A DNA stretch of 64,000 nucleotides from Bactrocera neohumeralis (GCF_024586455.1 NW_026089650.1:21404-85403), one strand, 5' to 3'; positions 1-11,224 are shown, numbered from the stretch's first letter. Translations and numbers: made by a program. The notes: generated from the letters alone by a model not told the origin.

Positions 1-267
1 TACTTACTATTAACAAAACAGAATGGAATTATTCTACTATAGAAAAGGAGATGCTTGCCCCCCATATGATAGGGCACTTGATAAACACGGAGCAAAGGAA
101 ATAAAAATATTAACCGACCATCAAACTCTTACAATAATTAATAAGCCTTGAGTAATAGTAATAACAATGCAAAACTTATGCGTAGAAGAGTGTAAGTTAA
201 TATACAAACCCGGTAAAACTATCCATGTTGCCGACGGTTTATCCCGGCTACCGACGGAAATTACATA
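1..267 (+). pseudogene. Errantivirus-type RNase H remnant
   Basis: This is a degenerate + strand piece of a Ty3/gypsy (17.6/297/gypsy clade) polymerase, entering from outside the window. The motif NYSTIEKEMLA is readable near 30-65, then ILTDHQTLTI near 108-137, and KLIYKPGK plus VADGLSRLP near 194-255. These are the ordered landmarks of the RNase H domain and the RNase H/integrase linker of these elements. Frameshifts and an internal stop after INKP interrupt the reading, so it cannot be functional. It runs opposite to the large errantivirus next to it and belongs to an older insertion. Confidence 0.75.
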
Positions 268-747
268 GTGCTGATGAAGTCAGCACTGATTGAATTCCTC
301 ATTGTGAAGCTCCAATAAACGTGTTTAAATCACAAATAAGAACAATCGGAAGGACAAGAGAACTAATAGAATAAACTGCCAAGACCTAAAAGATTTTAAG
401 GACATTGTCAACAGCGATATAAGACACGAACTTGTTAGGTATCAATAGAAAACGGTGAAATAGTTTTCAAAAAGGACAATGAAATAAAAAAGAAGAACAA
501 ACAAATTTTTAACAAAGAGACGGTAGGCAAGGACAAAAATAACCACTATAAATAATAAACGAATACATTAATCTTTTTTAAAATCTGACTTCTTAGATTG
601 CTATCATGCATAACGGCAGCTACGGCGGACATCTACGAATATAAAAGCTTATTAGTTACTAGTTTCTTTACCACTTACTCACATATGTGCACCCACTCCG
701 GAATTGTTATAGCCAAATGATTGCCTTTTATTTCGTTAAGGTATTTA
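268..747 (+). other. Decayed pol linker, then non-coding flank
   Basis: The frame APINVFKSQI is readable at 309-338. It resembles the linker after RNase H in 17.6-like pol genes, so this stretch continues the remnant to its left. Beyond about 360 it is AT-rich with no open frame. It ends in the left target duplication of the errantivirus at 752-7442. Confidence 0.45.
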
Positions 748-751
748 TATA

Positions 752-1047
752 AATTATTCAAATGTATTGTTCAATTTTAAAATTATTTTATTTGCCGTCA
801 TCTCGGCTTAGTTGTCAAGTAAAAAATGTCGCTTAAAATTATTCCTAACTTAGCTCAAGCCACCAACCCGCATCGCGTTGTGGCTCCTCTGCTGACGTTT
901 TCTGACCTTGCGCATCGTACATGGTGTTTGTTTACTTTGATGTCTGGCCAATGTTCTCACGCAAAATGTGCTGACTTAGCGACATGTGCAGAGTGGTAGG
1001 CTCTTATTACGACGGGAATTAGGGTGTGTCGTTTCCTCGCGATAACT
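752..1047 (-). repeat. 3' LTR of element A
   Basis: This 296-bp direct repeat of 7146-7442 has a few substitutions and one single-base indel. In element orientation it begins AGTTATCGCG and ends AATAATT. It is bounded on the left by the target duplication TATA and on the right by the purine tract. The end of the env reading frame (GEELSRGNDTP, stop at 1019) runs into this LTR. Confidence 0.93.
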
Positions 1048-2471
1048 CCTCCCCTTCTAAATGGGGAACGTCCTCGGTCCTCAAAGAAGCGGTTTTAATT
1101 GCAGTTTCAACGGATTTGGCTATGATAATCTCTCTCTTGGTCCTCCTTATCCTGAGAAGGACGTAAACAGTGAATGCCATGATTAATAAGACACCAAAGG
1201 CTGAGAAACCTGTAACGTGGCCATAATGGATTGATCGCTGCAGGTGATTGATCCTTTGAACATTCTCTAGATTCACATGGTGAAGGTAAGAAGCGCTTAA
1301 TATTTCTGTGTGCTGCGTCAAGTTGATTGTAGAAGCCCATGGAGTTTCAGGTTTTAGAGGCAATGTAGAATTTTCGTTATAAAAAGTCGTACCATTAATC
1401 TTTACGTTGTTTTTGAAGACCACGAGGTATGTTCTGTTGACCGTAATAGGGACCTCATTATTTTCCTCGATGACAACCAATTGGTCATTGATGACAACAA
1501 GACCGTCACTTATCGGTGAAATTAGTGTGAGGTTGTTAAATGTTGTACTGTAATTAGCGGTGTTGCGAGTCAGTAGTTGCAGAGCGCATGATGTAGTCGG
1601 AGATGGTAAGCAAAACGTTGGTGCTGTGTCGCTGCAGTTCTTTACGGCTACGGTATGGTTATAACACTTGGCTAAGATGGATTCTTCAAGGTGCAGGATT
1701 TGGTGGCCATGAGCTACCGGTAAAATAGTAATTTTCTTACATCTAAACATAGGAATCGGATATCCTATTAAAAAGTAAATTATGTTATTATACTGTAATA
1801 TCTTAATTCTAGCCACTGCCATAACATCGGCCACGGTAAGGTCAGTGAAGTGCTCGTCTCCTGTTATGAAATTTATTTCGTTACGGTCTAAGAGAATGGG
1901 ACTTAAGACCCCAATTTTGGCGAAAGTGGCAGCTGTTATAATGTTATTTAATTCTGTAATAATTGCTCTGTTTCTAGCCAGAAGTATGTCATAAAGGTGA
2001 CCGGTGTTTATTTCTCTTTCTTTTGTTAATTTCAGGATTTTATTTACTGTAATGGTAAGGTTATTGATTTCTTTCTGTACCAGGGTGTTTATGGTAAACT
2101 GTCTGTCTTGCGAGTTAATTAGCTGTTCTTCTGTGTTCATTATTAGGTATTATTCATTATTATCAGTATTTCAGGACTGTCCCTAGGGCATTCAGGCTTC
2201 TCGCCTGTCTGTGGTGAGCGTTTATCATTTGTATCAGTGGACTTATCTGGTTTATGTCCGCGTCTAGTAACTTCCTCATATGTGACTGAGGAAAGTGGTC
2301 TGTGGCATTAATTGTCTCGTCTCTCAGTAATTCGTAAAGTGTCAAGTTGGTAACATGCTTGATGTGTCCTGAATTCTCCCAAATTACAAGGTCCTCACCG
2401 ACCACCGGAATGTACCTTGCATTGGTATAGTCGATTAACCTTCCTGTCGTTGCCGATATTGATATGGCCAA
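1019..2471 (-). pseudogene. env: Broken env gene of element A
   Basis: The envelope-like gene lies in two open pieces, 2471-2163 (102 codons) and 2140-1019 (373 codons), with a frame break around 2141-2165. The first piece opens with a hydrophobic stretch consistent with a signal peptide. It ends at a basic RQAR motif followed by a hydrophobic run, the layout of the furin-type cleavage site of errantivirus Env. The second piece has many N-x-S/T sites and a C-terminal membrane segment near residues 310-335 (FGVLLIMAFTVYVLL), followed by a basic tail. The product would be a membrane fusion glycoprotein, but the break prevents one continuous protein. In this group env is usually made from a spliced RNA; I did not locate its splice sites. 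Confidence 0.85.
1048..1058 (-). other. Polypurine tract of element A
   Basis: In element orientation AGAAGGGGAGG lies directly before the 3' LTR start AGTTATC. This is where plus-strand DNA synthesis is primed in LTR retroelements. Confidence 0.75.
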
Positions 2472-2552
2472 AATTATGAAAATCCTAAAAACATATATGA
2501 AACTTTTTTGTTAATTGTTTATCATTAGAAACACCTAGGTTCTAGATTAAGT

Positions 2553-5523
2553 TTAACGAAGGTTGTCTTTATGGACCCTTCTCCCTTTTATTAAAACTGT
2601 TGTACCCAAATCTTTTTCCACCTCTTCCTCAGTATAAAGACGCGTAAGCTTATTGCCTAGTCTCCTGTTATTTTTAACAAGTACTTTTTCTCCAACAGGG
2701 AACTCCCTATCCTGCCTGTTCTTATTATGAGTTGTTAGTTCTCTTTCCTGTGCGTTTCTTAAGCGGCATGGTATTTGGTTGTCATCTCTAATTGAACGAA
2801 ATACGGTAAGGGGCTTCATCCCCGTTACTGTGTGAATGGACCTGTTATACTCAATCTTAGCTAAAAGGACAATTTCCTCAACATCATCAAGATTTTTGTC
2901 AAGTTTAAGGCATCGTGCTATTTCCATTAGTGTGCTATGGAATCGCTCCACCTGACCATTTGATGTACTATGTAGTGGTGAAGCATTCGCAATGTCGATA
3001 TTGAAGTGATTCTTTAATGTAGCTTTGATGCTGTGTGAATTCAGCGACTTCTCATTGTCGCAATAAACTATTCGAGTACCGAAAAACATGTTGAGTAACT
3101 GAAGGAGCTTTGGTTTAACATCTACTATCGTTCTTGATTTCAACTACTGTACTATCGCAAATTTTGAAAACTTGTCGATGCACGTCAAGAAGAACTTGGA
3201 CCCGGTAGAAAATATGTCAATGTGAAGAATTTCTCCACAATATGTTGGTATGGGCGTTTGAGCGATAAGCTGTTTCTTTGGGTGCCGATCATACTTCCGC
3301 GAGCAAGTTCGACAATTTCCCACAAATTGTTTAACTTTTTTCTCCATTTTTGGAAAGAAATAATCCTCTAGAATTTGTTTTGTGTTCTCCTGCGCTGCTC
3401 GATGCGCTCTGTTATGTTCAGCAGCGATAATTTCCTGCTGCTCATTCGGATTCGTAATGTCGTTAACGAATTTCTCCGTATGTCTGAATTTAACTGTTGG
3501 AAACATTTCGACCAGTTCGTGCTGAAACTGTGCAAGTGCATGCAAATCTCAGTGTATTGCGTTTACTGCTGTTGTGTTTACGGCCTCCTGTAAAAGTTCT
3601 AATAAATCCTTTTTTTCTCGGTAAGAAATGATATGCCTTGTCTTTTTTCCAAAAATTATAAAAGTTTTTCTTTGAGGTTCTGTACCTACCTCCACAATAA
3701 TCTGGTTGCGGAAGCAATTTACCGGTTTTTCCGATCTTTCAATTGTATGGGTTGATGACTCCTCGCTATGAATTGTCTCGATGCTCGTGTTATCTAAAGC
3801 ATTTATATGTTGCCTAGATAGAGCGTCTGCCACCACATTTTCCTTTCCTGGTTTGTAGATTAGCTTTGCGTTGCATTCGTCTATGAAGGCTTTCCATCTT
3901 TTAATTTTCGAATTAGGATTCCTATCCGAAACCGCAAAGGTCAGCGGCTGGTGGTCAGTATAAACATTAAGTTTTGTTACGCCGTGCAGGTAGTTTCTAA
4001 GAGCTTTCAATGCCCATACAATAGCTAACAATTCCCTTTCATTGGTAGCGTAATGCTCCTCGCTCCCGGACAGAGTGCGAGAAATCATGGTAATCGGTTT
4101 GCCCTCCTGAGAGAGGACGGCGCCTATAGCATGAGCCGACGCGTCAGTAGTTAGATCGAATGGTTTGTTAAAATCTGGGTACGTCAGGTTACATCCTCTG
4201 ACGCTAAAATTTCTTTAATTGTTTCGAAGGTCTTTTTCTGTTCATCCGTCAAATCAATTCTGATTTTTTTTGATTGGGACGCAGTAACTCGACCGTATTC
4301 GCCTCTCATGATGCTCGACAATGGTTTTGATATTCTAGCGAAATCCCTTATAAAACATCTATAATAACCCGCTAGACCTAGGAATGATCTGAGTCCCCTT
4401 AGAGAAACTTCGTATTGTGTCGACTTTGTCTGGACACGTTTTTATTCCTCCTTGTGAAACTAAGAACCCCAGGTATTCGACCTCAGTCCTAAAAAATTTG
4501 GATTTTTCAACCGACACTCTCATGTTGGCCCTAAATAATTCATTTAAAATTGATTCTATATCTTTCAGGTGCTGCTGTTTGTTTTCCGAAAAAATAATAA
4601 CATCGTCTACATAGACAAAACAGCTTTTCCCAATATGCTCTCTTAATACGTCGTCTATGGCGCGTTGAAAGATGCTCGGCGCGTTTTTTAATCCAAAAGG
4701 TAACCGGAAAAATTCATACTTGCCATTCTTGACAGAGAAAGCTGTTTTTTCCCTATCACGCTCCAATAGTTTAATCTAATGGAAACCAGATTTTAAGTCC
4801 AAAGTGGTGAAGTATTTACTACCACCCAAATTGGAAAGAATTCCTGTTATGGCGGGAATTGGGTATTTATCACCGATAGTTTTTTCATTGAGCTTCCGAA
4901 AGTCAATAACTAATCTCTGCTTCGCCTGTCCGTTTTCGTCTACCCCCTTTTTCTTTACCACCCATATAGGGTTGTTAAACGGTGATCTTGATGGCCGGAT
5001 AACTCCATTTGCTAACAAGTCCTTGATTTCTTTGTCCACGAAATCCGCTACACTCAGTGGGTACGGGTATAATCTTGAGTAAACTGGTGTTTCGTCCTCC
5101 GTTCGAATTGTTGCTATCACCTTTGTATTGTACGGTAATGCCTCATTGGGGTCAGCAAAAACCCCATTCATCCTTTTGATCATCCTAGAAAAATCTTCCC
5201 TTACGTCTGTTGGTACTAGATTTGGAAATGAAGAAGATTTCCTCCTCACCAAAATCATGATTTATTGTGTTCGATTTAAGGTCAATGTTCGCATGGACCC
5301 TGTTTAGTATGTCGAGCCCAATCACGCCATCAAATGATGTTAAGTCCGGTAAGATGAAAAATTCTGCCACTACACCAAATATTTTTATGTAGCATTTTTC
5401 CATGATAGAAGTAACCCCGTGAATAGATTTTACAGAGAATGTGTCCCTGAAATGTTGTGTCCTTAAAGCCGGTGTTGGTTTCATATAACTCCTCGACGCA
5501 CCAGTATCTATAAGGAGTTTCAC
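2553..5523 (-). pseudogene. pol: Broken pol gene of element A (PR-RT-RH-IN)
   Basis: Read from 5523 leftwards, the domains come in gypsy-type order. An aspartic protease with LIDTGAS is at 5523-5185. RT is at 5258-4359, with WVVKKK, LVIDFRKLN and the catalytic YVDDVIIFS. RNase H is at 4088-3549, with TDHQPLTF. Integrase has a zinc-binding HNRAH...CRTC region and the core start HIDIF at 3545-3144, then VYCDNEKS and SNGQVERFHS at 3143-2553. Changes of frame near 5230, 4770, 4360-4090, 3545 and 3143 divide it into six open segments. It would have encoded the enzymes for reverse transcription and integration. Confidence 0.9.
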
Positions 5524-5534
5524 TTCTTTCCCTC

Positions 5535-6851
5535 CTAGGGACTTTGAAATCCAGGGTAGGAGGGACCTTCCCCTAAAAAATTAAGTTGATCTAAACTTAC
5601 GTCATCCGCCGCTTGTTCGGCTTCTGCACCGTACAATGATTCACTCTGTGGCTCAACTTCCTCCTCCAGATGATTAACACGTTGGATCTTTGGTCCTGTG
5701 TAACGTCCAGAATTTGCTGGACGTTTTTGTTGATACCCCTGTTGCATTCTATTACTGTTTCCTTGATAGGCACCTCGGTCTCTGTCAAACGATTGGTGTT
5801 TAAATTTCGATGAGGATGGATCAACGTCCATTGGTTCCGCTCTGACTAGTCTGTCGCTGTCACGTCCGTTATTTACCCTTTGATTTTCCGTAAAATGAGG
5901 TGCATGTCCGGGTTTGTACTGCCTATTACTATAGTAGTGTGGGCTCTTATGAGCTGAGGGTGGATCATAAGTGTTTGTCCTATAGTTGTTCTGGCTTGAA
6001 ATTATATTATTATTTTTTTTAATGTGGTTGCCCTCGACGTTCCTGGCAGCAAAATTGGCCGCGAACGCATACCGCTCATGGTTTGAGTCTACCTCCTGTG
6101 CTAAAGCAAGAGCAGACGGAAGGTCAGACGGCCGTGAAGCGAAAAGAATGTCGCATAAGGGCTTCCTTAAGCCGGAAATGAAAACTCTTAGGGCATCTGC
6201 CCTATATTTCTTGTTTATAATTTCTGCCACGCTACTCTCGTAAGACATTATAGTCTTATTAGCTAGTAACGTTAACTTCTTTTCTACCTCATCGTAGAAT
6301 TCCAGACAGGACCTAGAACCCTGTCTTAAGGTAGATAATTCCTGCTCTATAAGATATGCGGGACGTTTGTCCGCGTACGTAAAGTCTAAACGTGCTATAA
6401 TGGCATTAAAATTAAGCACAGTACTAAACGATGAGAGGACCGGATCGGCAGCCCCTCTTATTTTATTCCTCAAAATGGTAACTGCTTGGTAGTGTCGTTC
6501 ACTGCCATCGTACCTTTTGAACAGTTCATAAGCGTTATGCGCCGCCTCGCGCCATGACACATATGTGCCTATGTGACCATGAAATTCGGGAAGTGATTTG
6601 ATATCATCAAGCGTTATGTCACATGTCCCTAGTGGATTTACAGATACCTTTAGATATTTTTCTACCTTTGGCCTGCTGCCCGTCACTTGGTTTTGGATTG
6701 CTAATAACTTCCTATCGAACTCCAACCTTTGTGCTGCCAAAGCACTTCTAACTTCCGCCTTAATTAACTCGCTTATTTGTTCTGTGTTCATATTTGCTTT
6801 CTGACTTCCTAACTTTAAATTTCTAAAAAGGTCTTCCAGACCTTCACTCAT
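5535..6851 (-). CDS. gag: Gag protein of element A
   Basis: An uninterrupted frame of about 438 codons, taking the ATG at 6851-6849; an open GTG lies 18 bases upstream but is unlikely as a eukaryotic start. The N-terminal third is helical and charged. The middle, with phrases such as LPEFHG and TYVSWREAAH, resembles the capsid-like region of 17.6/297 Gag. The C-terminal part is rich in Asn, Gln, Arg and Tyr with a PMDVDPSS motif. There is no CCHC zinc knuckle, which fits this errantivirus subgroup, whose Gag often has a basic tail instead. Protease (5523) follows in another frame 11 bases downstream, consistent with frameshift expression. It is the only main gene of this copy that is still fully open. 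Confidence 0.85.
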   Translation of the reverse strand: MSEGLEDLFRNLKLGSQKANMNTEQISELIKAEVRSALAAQRLEFDRKLLAIQNQVTGSRPKVEKYLKVSVNPLGTCDITLDDIKSLPEFHGHIGTYVSWREAAHNAYELFKRYDGSERHYQAVTILRNKIRGAADPVLSSFSTVLNFNAIIARLDFTYADKRPAYLIEQELSTLRQGSRSCLEFYDEVEKKLTLLANKTIMSYESSVAEIINKKYRADALRVFISGLRKPLCDILFASRPSDLPSALALAQEVDSNHERYAFAANFAARNVEGNHIKKNNNIISSQNNYRTNTYDPPSAHKSPHYYSNRQYKPGHAPHFTENQRVNNGRDSDRLVRAEPMDVDPSSSKFKHQSFDRDRGAYQGNSNRMQQGYQQKRPANSGRYTGPKIQRVNHLEEEVEPQSESLYGAEAEQAADDVSLDQLNFLGEGPSYPGFQSP

Positions 6852-6869
6852 TAATTTTTGTTCTGTCAC

Positions 6870-7128
6870 TTTCCTTTATTTTATTCACAATTATTGTTAT
6901 ATTTATTCCAGGAAACGAGCATCTCACTTACCCTTCCATTGGATTTGAATAGATTAAAATTAGGTTCAGGTTCTTCCGGTTAGTTGATCGGGCCAAAGGT
7001 TGTCTCTTCTTAAAGTCCACGTTGAGTCCAAGTAGTTGATTGTTGTTGATTTTAAGTGAGCCAGCTATCGTAGTCACACGAGTCGAGTGAAGAACTTTAT
7101 ATTTTTCTATTAAACTTTTCACTCGCGT
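6870..7128 (-). other. Leader between 5' LTR and gag of element A
   Basis: An untranslated leader of about 260 bases between primer site and gag. It would carry packaging and dimerisation signals, but none can be recognised by eye. Confidence 0.5.
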
Positions 7129-7146
7129 GCCCCACGTTGGGCGCCA
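7129..7146 (-). other. Primer binding site, tRNA-Lys type
   Basis: In element orientation TGGCGCCCAACGTGGGGC directly abuts the 5' LTR, sharing its last T. This 18-mer is the textbook complement to the tRNA-Lys(1,2) 3' end used by several retroviruses. It sets the element direction as minus. Confidence 0.88.
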
Positions 7147-7442
7147 ATTATTCAAATGTATTGTTCAATTTTAAAATTATTTTATTTGCCGCCATCTCGG
7201 CTTAGTTGTCAAGTAAAAAGTGTCGCTTAAAATTATTCCTAACTTAGCTCAAGCCACCAACCCGCATCGCGTTGTGGCTCCTCTGCTGACGTTTTGCTGA
7301 CCTTGCGCCTCGTGCATAGTGTTTGTTTACTTTGATGTCTGGCCAATGTTCTCACGCAAAATGTGCTGACTTAGCGACATGTGCAGAGTGGTAGGCTCTT
7401 ATTACGACGGGAATTAGGGTGTGTCGTTTCCTCGCGATAACT
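7146..7442 (-). repeat. 5' LTR of element A
   Basis: A 297-bp partner of the LTR at 752-1047, bounded by the primer site on its left and the target duplication TATA (7443-7446) on its right. As the 5' LTR it should hold the promoter. Confidence 0.93.
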
Positions 7443-7569
7443 TATACACAAGTTTTACTAATTCTTTCACAATATTTTAAGTAAAATGTTAAAGGAAAAA
7501 TCTCCCTGGTCGGATACCAGTGGAGTGACAGTAGACGTATGGAAAAACCGGAAATTGATGGGCTCCTTG

Positions 7570-7991
7570 GTATCCCAATGGAGGTTGTACGAGTACTAAT
7601 AGGTATATGAGTATACAAAAAAACTTGAAATTAAATTGGATGAGCAACTGATGAGGCAAGACGATTTGGGTTGCGCGCCGAAAAGAAACGAAGAAAAACG
7701 AGAAAAGCTGCTGCGCGCCGAAAATAGTAAAAAAACATTCGCTGATGTGAATCGCTCGTAGATCGTGATCGAAAGGGGCCGTCCTCTTCCAGGACGAGGG
7801 TTTTTGCTCGTTTGGCTGTGGAGAGTTATGGTGGGTTGATGCACGCCGTGTATTGGTGTGTGAGTAGGTGTAGGCTGCTGCTTCCAGATGATGTGTGTTG
7901 CCTCCAAGTGTGGTGAGTGTGCCAGTGTTGCTTTATCAGTGGTGAGTTGTGTGGTAGTGTATGAGGGCGGGAAGCTTAACTCATTTAGCCA
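7570..7991 (-). repeat. 3' LTR of BEL B0 (left edge uncertain)
   Basis: The boundary at 7991 is inferred from B1 and B2: in element orientation a purine tract GGGGGCACGGGA is followed by TGGCTAAATGAGTTAAGCTT, and B1 LTRs start TGTTTAAATGAGTTAAGCTT. The left edge cannot be fixed because no second LTR survives. A direct repeat of GCGCGCCGAAAA occurs near 7672 and 7715. Confidence 0.6.
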
Positions 7992-8512
7992 TCCCGTGCC
8001 CCCTGTTCTGCCTAGCAATCGCTGAAGTTGTTGCAACGTTGCTAAGTCCGGACGTGCGCCGGTAGAGCGGCCTTTGACGATGACGCCTTGTGGGTGCTGC
8101 GTTTCGCTGACGCCATAGACGGGACTCAGGAGGTGGTGCCAGTCCTCGTCGTCATGCCACACGGCTGGTTTGCGACGCTCTGCGAGTGGCAGGTGGCCGA
8201 CCGACCTCACGTCTTGGGGTGCGGTGGAGCAACGTGTGATGCTACCTAGCACACATTTGGTAAAAAGCCCCAGAGTCACAGTCCTGACAATGTCCATGCG
8301 CCTGTGCTACCTGCTGGCGTTGTATGGGTGACATGCCCTTGAAGACCCCACAGGTTTGCAGTCGGTGGGGGGCGGCGACAAAGGAGGCATCGTATGCGAT
8401 GCGGCTCCGCTGGTGGTGACGGTGGGGTTACAGGTGCTCGTAGTGGCGGATTTGCAGTCCTAGCCGCTCTAGGCCCCATGCCATGTGCCGCCCCTTTCTC
8501 AGCACCCACCAT
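7992..8512 (-). pseudogene. Accessory zinc-knuckle ORF of BEL B0
   Basis: Reading leftwards from 8512 gives RCLLCRRP; then an extra C in a run of C near 8371 shifts the frame, after which PHRLQTCGVFKGM, QVAQAHGHCQDC and HHTLLHR follow. The same order is seen at 54574-54987 in copy B2. The pattern C-x2-C...H-x4-C...C-x2-C...HHTLLH resembles BEL Gag zinc knuckles. However, this ORF lies between integrase and the 3' LTR, and the element has a separate gag at the other end. Downstream, LATLQQLQRLLG also matches the B2 ORF (VATLQQVQRLLG). The frameshift makes this copy non-functional. Role unknown; nucleic-acid binding is inferred from the knuckles. Confidence 0.65.
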
Positions 8513-8520
8513 TATAGACT

Positions 8521-11090
8521 AAAGACATACATAATTCATAAATTTACTTTATTCCCACTTTTAATTGATTCAGAAAATTGTTTAACTAAAAGCAAGCGGA
8601 TAAAGCTAGTTTATAATATTTTCCGAGATTTCAGGGATGATTGGACATTTAAATAAAACATTTAAAAATTGTTTTAGGTTTTGTTTTTAATAAAATAAAT
8701 GTTTTACTCGTACAAGGTGCTACAAAACTCAACAATACAATCATTAATCAAATCTTCCCAATCCAATTTGCTTAAAAAATCAGCTTCTATGTTAGGCAAA
8801 GCAAGATCACTTAACCTCTGCTCCGTCATTGTTGTGCGTAAATAGTTTTTCACTCTCCGCAAACAAGAAAACGATCTTTCGCCAGTACAGTTACTGTCAG
8901 GTGTACACACACACACATACGAAGAGCAATATCCACGTTTGGGTAAATGGTTGGAAGACCTTTGGTTCGTAACCATTTCAACAAACTGACTGCACTCTTT
9001 CACTCCTCATTTTTTATGCTGCAGTGAGAACGAAAATGAAGACATTCTTCTGTAAAATCGTCTTCTAAGTCAGTAGAATAAATCATTTGCAATGCCTTGG
9101 CCTTGTCTTCGACTTCTGAGATGTTTAGATGCGTCAGGTTGGTAATAAAGTAAAATTTATTGTAGAATAATTTATAAGCATCCTGACGTCTTTTCAGTTC
9201 TTCTGACAATGTATTAATTACTACTAAAAAAGTATTTATTCTAAAATTTTCACCGCCATTTTTTTGTTGCATCTCTTCATCTGTATTTGTCTCGCCAGGA
9301 AGCAGCTTACGCTTTCGATTGCGTCGAAAATCTTTTTCGTATTCCTGCACGAATTCTCTCTTGTTTCGCCAACAAAATGTATTAAAGCCTCTTACAGTTC
9401 TATGACAATGGTAATGTTAATTTCCACACTCTGAAGTTTTTTACTTGTGGGGTTAATGCGATCTACTAAACATCCCCAAAAAACAGCCATGAGTGCCGTT
9501 TCAAAACGTTCCAGTTTCAAACGAATACCTCTTGCTTCGCATATAACGGTTCTCTTCTGTTGTGTGTCATATTCGATGGTGACTAGCGCTTTATGGATTT
9601 CATTCCAGGATTCGCGTAAACTTTTGCATGCGTCTGCACGAGCTGACCAACAAGTCGTTGATGGACTTTTGACGGTGAAATGGGTTTGAAGGAGTTCCCA
9701 ACGCTGAGTTATCGCTACAAAGAAATTGTATAACTCTTGGAGTAGAGAAAAGAACGAACAAGCCTCTTGGCTGCTTTCAGCTGCACATTCACCTACTAAA
9801 TTCAGCGAGTGTGCTGAACAGGGAACATAGTCGGCAAGGGGTGAAATTTCCTTTATTTTAGCTTGCAGGTCGTTATAATTGCCTGACATGTTAGCTGCGT
9901 TGTCATATGATTGCCCGCTGCAGTTTGAAATGTCAACTCCCAATTCAGTTAAAGTTGAAGAAACAACATCTGTCATTTGTTGTGATTTGTGGCCTGTGTT
10001 TGGAATAAACTTGAGAAACCGTTCTACAGGTGATCCATTAGGCAGGACATATCTGATTACATAAGTGAGCGGGTCTACGTTAGATATATCCGGTGTCGAG
10101 TCAATGATCATTTGCTGTTAATTTTTCCATTACAATTGTTTCCAAAACTTTGTTTCCCATAAGTCGAATGAACTCTCCGCAACGGATCGAACTCAGCGAT
10201 AAGCTCTAAGGACATTAAATAATTTCCATTGTGGATTGATCCAAATTTTTCGTCGTGTCCTCTGAAAGGCAAACCACGTGATGCAAGTGCTTTTACGCAT
10301 GCAAATACTTTTTTCAGAACGTTTTTCCAGTAAATTATTTCGTCATCTAATTGCATTGTTAATGAGCGGTCAATGCGACCTAACACGTAGCTTCGTTTTT
10401 TCATATGTAGAAGAGATAGTTTGTGAGTAGGCGAATTCTCATGGGTTGACACTCGAAGATATGAATTTTTCCAGTCATTGAAACCTTCTTTTTTGTTGAA
10501 CTGACTTTCCCCGCCATTAAAAAGCAAACAAGGACCACAAAAAACACATCCAGTACTTTTGGAATAAATTAGCCACTTTCGCGGAACTTTTTCGCCATTT
10601 AAAGCTGACGTTCGAATAAATGTTCATCTTTGTAAATGCGCTCACTCTTGGGAAAATCATTTTGGATGTTTTGATTGACTCCGGAGGATTGGGCTGCACT
10701 CCTACTCCTGCCACTCCTGGTACGAGTGGGATATCTTCGGCTTGTTCTTTTGATATGCTTGCCACATTGATCAAAGTATTTTCACTTGAAGACACTTTAG
10801 ACACTGCAGAATCATCAGTTGACGGAACGCCACTACTACTTAGAACGTCGAGTGTTGGGTCAATAATAGGATCTTGAATATCTGTAGACGGTTTTCCAAA
10901 GAAATCGCCGAATTTCCGCGTTTTTTTAATCATACCCTTTTGTTTATCATCTTTTTCTTTAGCTCGCTTGCGATACTCTGCCCCACTTAACCTTAACTTT
11001 TTCCTGCGGGGTTTTTATGCGGGGTCACAATGTTTTCTGAATCCATATTTGCCTGTATGGAGAAAAAGTCGAGTTTAGTTGCAACTCATT
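8521..11090 (-). mobile_element. hAT-type element in BEL B0
   Basis: Non-BEL sequence lies between the BEL zinc-knuckle ORF (ending near 8515) and the BEL integrase 3' region (from about 11100), a point where B2 is continuous. It carries a hAT transposase gene. I could not identify clear terminal inverted repeats. TATAGACT (about 8513-8520) and TATAGATT at the other edge (about 11093-11100) may be an 8-bp target duplication with one mismatch; this is tentative. Confidence 0.65.
8704..11046 (-). pseudogene. hAT transposase, ZMYM1/DUF4371-like, broken
   Basis: The gene starts with ATG at 11046 (MDSENIVTPH). It then falls into shifted frames at about 10933-10517, 10527-10108, 10111-9392, 9350-9000 and 9003-8704. 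A TTF-type zinc-finger region is readable (WLIYSKSTGCVFCGPCLLF, EGFNDWKN). Next comes CSGQSYDNAANMSG with CSAHSLNLVG, typical of DUF4371/ZMYM1-like hAT proteins. The C-terminal dimerisation motif is ERSFSCLRRVKNYLRTTM, with LDWEDLINDC. Such proteins cut and paste DNA as dimers. At least four frame changes show this copy is dead. CATACAG just upstream of the ATG could be a splice acceptor for a 5' exon. Confidence 0.82.
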
Positions 11091-11224
11091 ACTATAGATT
11101 ATGAAATTGTGCGAGTTGTCTAATATACCCATTATTTTGTAGTATCTTTGTGATTTATCATATGTGCGGTTGGTTTTGGTTTTAGTTATTAAACGGATTT
11201 TTCAATTTCTGCGTGTCGGTATTA

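Larger units (their letters stand above)
752..7442 (-). mobile_element. Near-complete errantivirus-like LTR element (element A)
   Basis: This is a 6.7-kb Ty3/gypsy element of the 17.6/297/gypsy group, on the minus strand. It has LTRs at 752-1047 and 7146-7442, a 4-bp target duplication TATA (748-751 and 7443-7446), a primer site at 7129-7146, a purine tract at 1048-1058, and gag, pol and env in order. The LTRs start AGTTATCGCG and end AATAATT in element orientation, as in this group. They differ by about six positions in roughly 296, so the copy is fairly recent, yet pol and env are interrupted. The TATA target matches the known AT-rich target preference of the group. Confidence 0.93.

Noticed and set aside
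1107..1340. Short minus-strand frame inside env
   Set aside because: Overlaps the env frame on the same strand in another frame and shows no motif.
7596..8297. 233-codon minus-strand open frame taken as one protein
   Set aside because: Its first half is the shifted frame of the zinc-knuckle ORF and its second half runs through the BEL LTR (TTTQLTTDKATL... region). It is not one gene.
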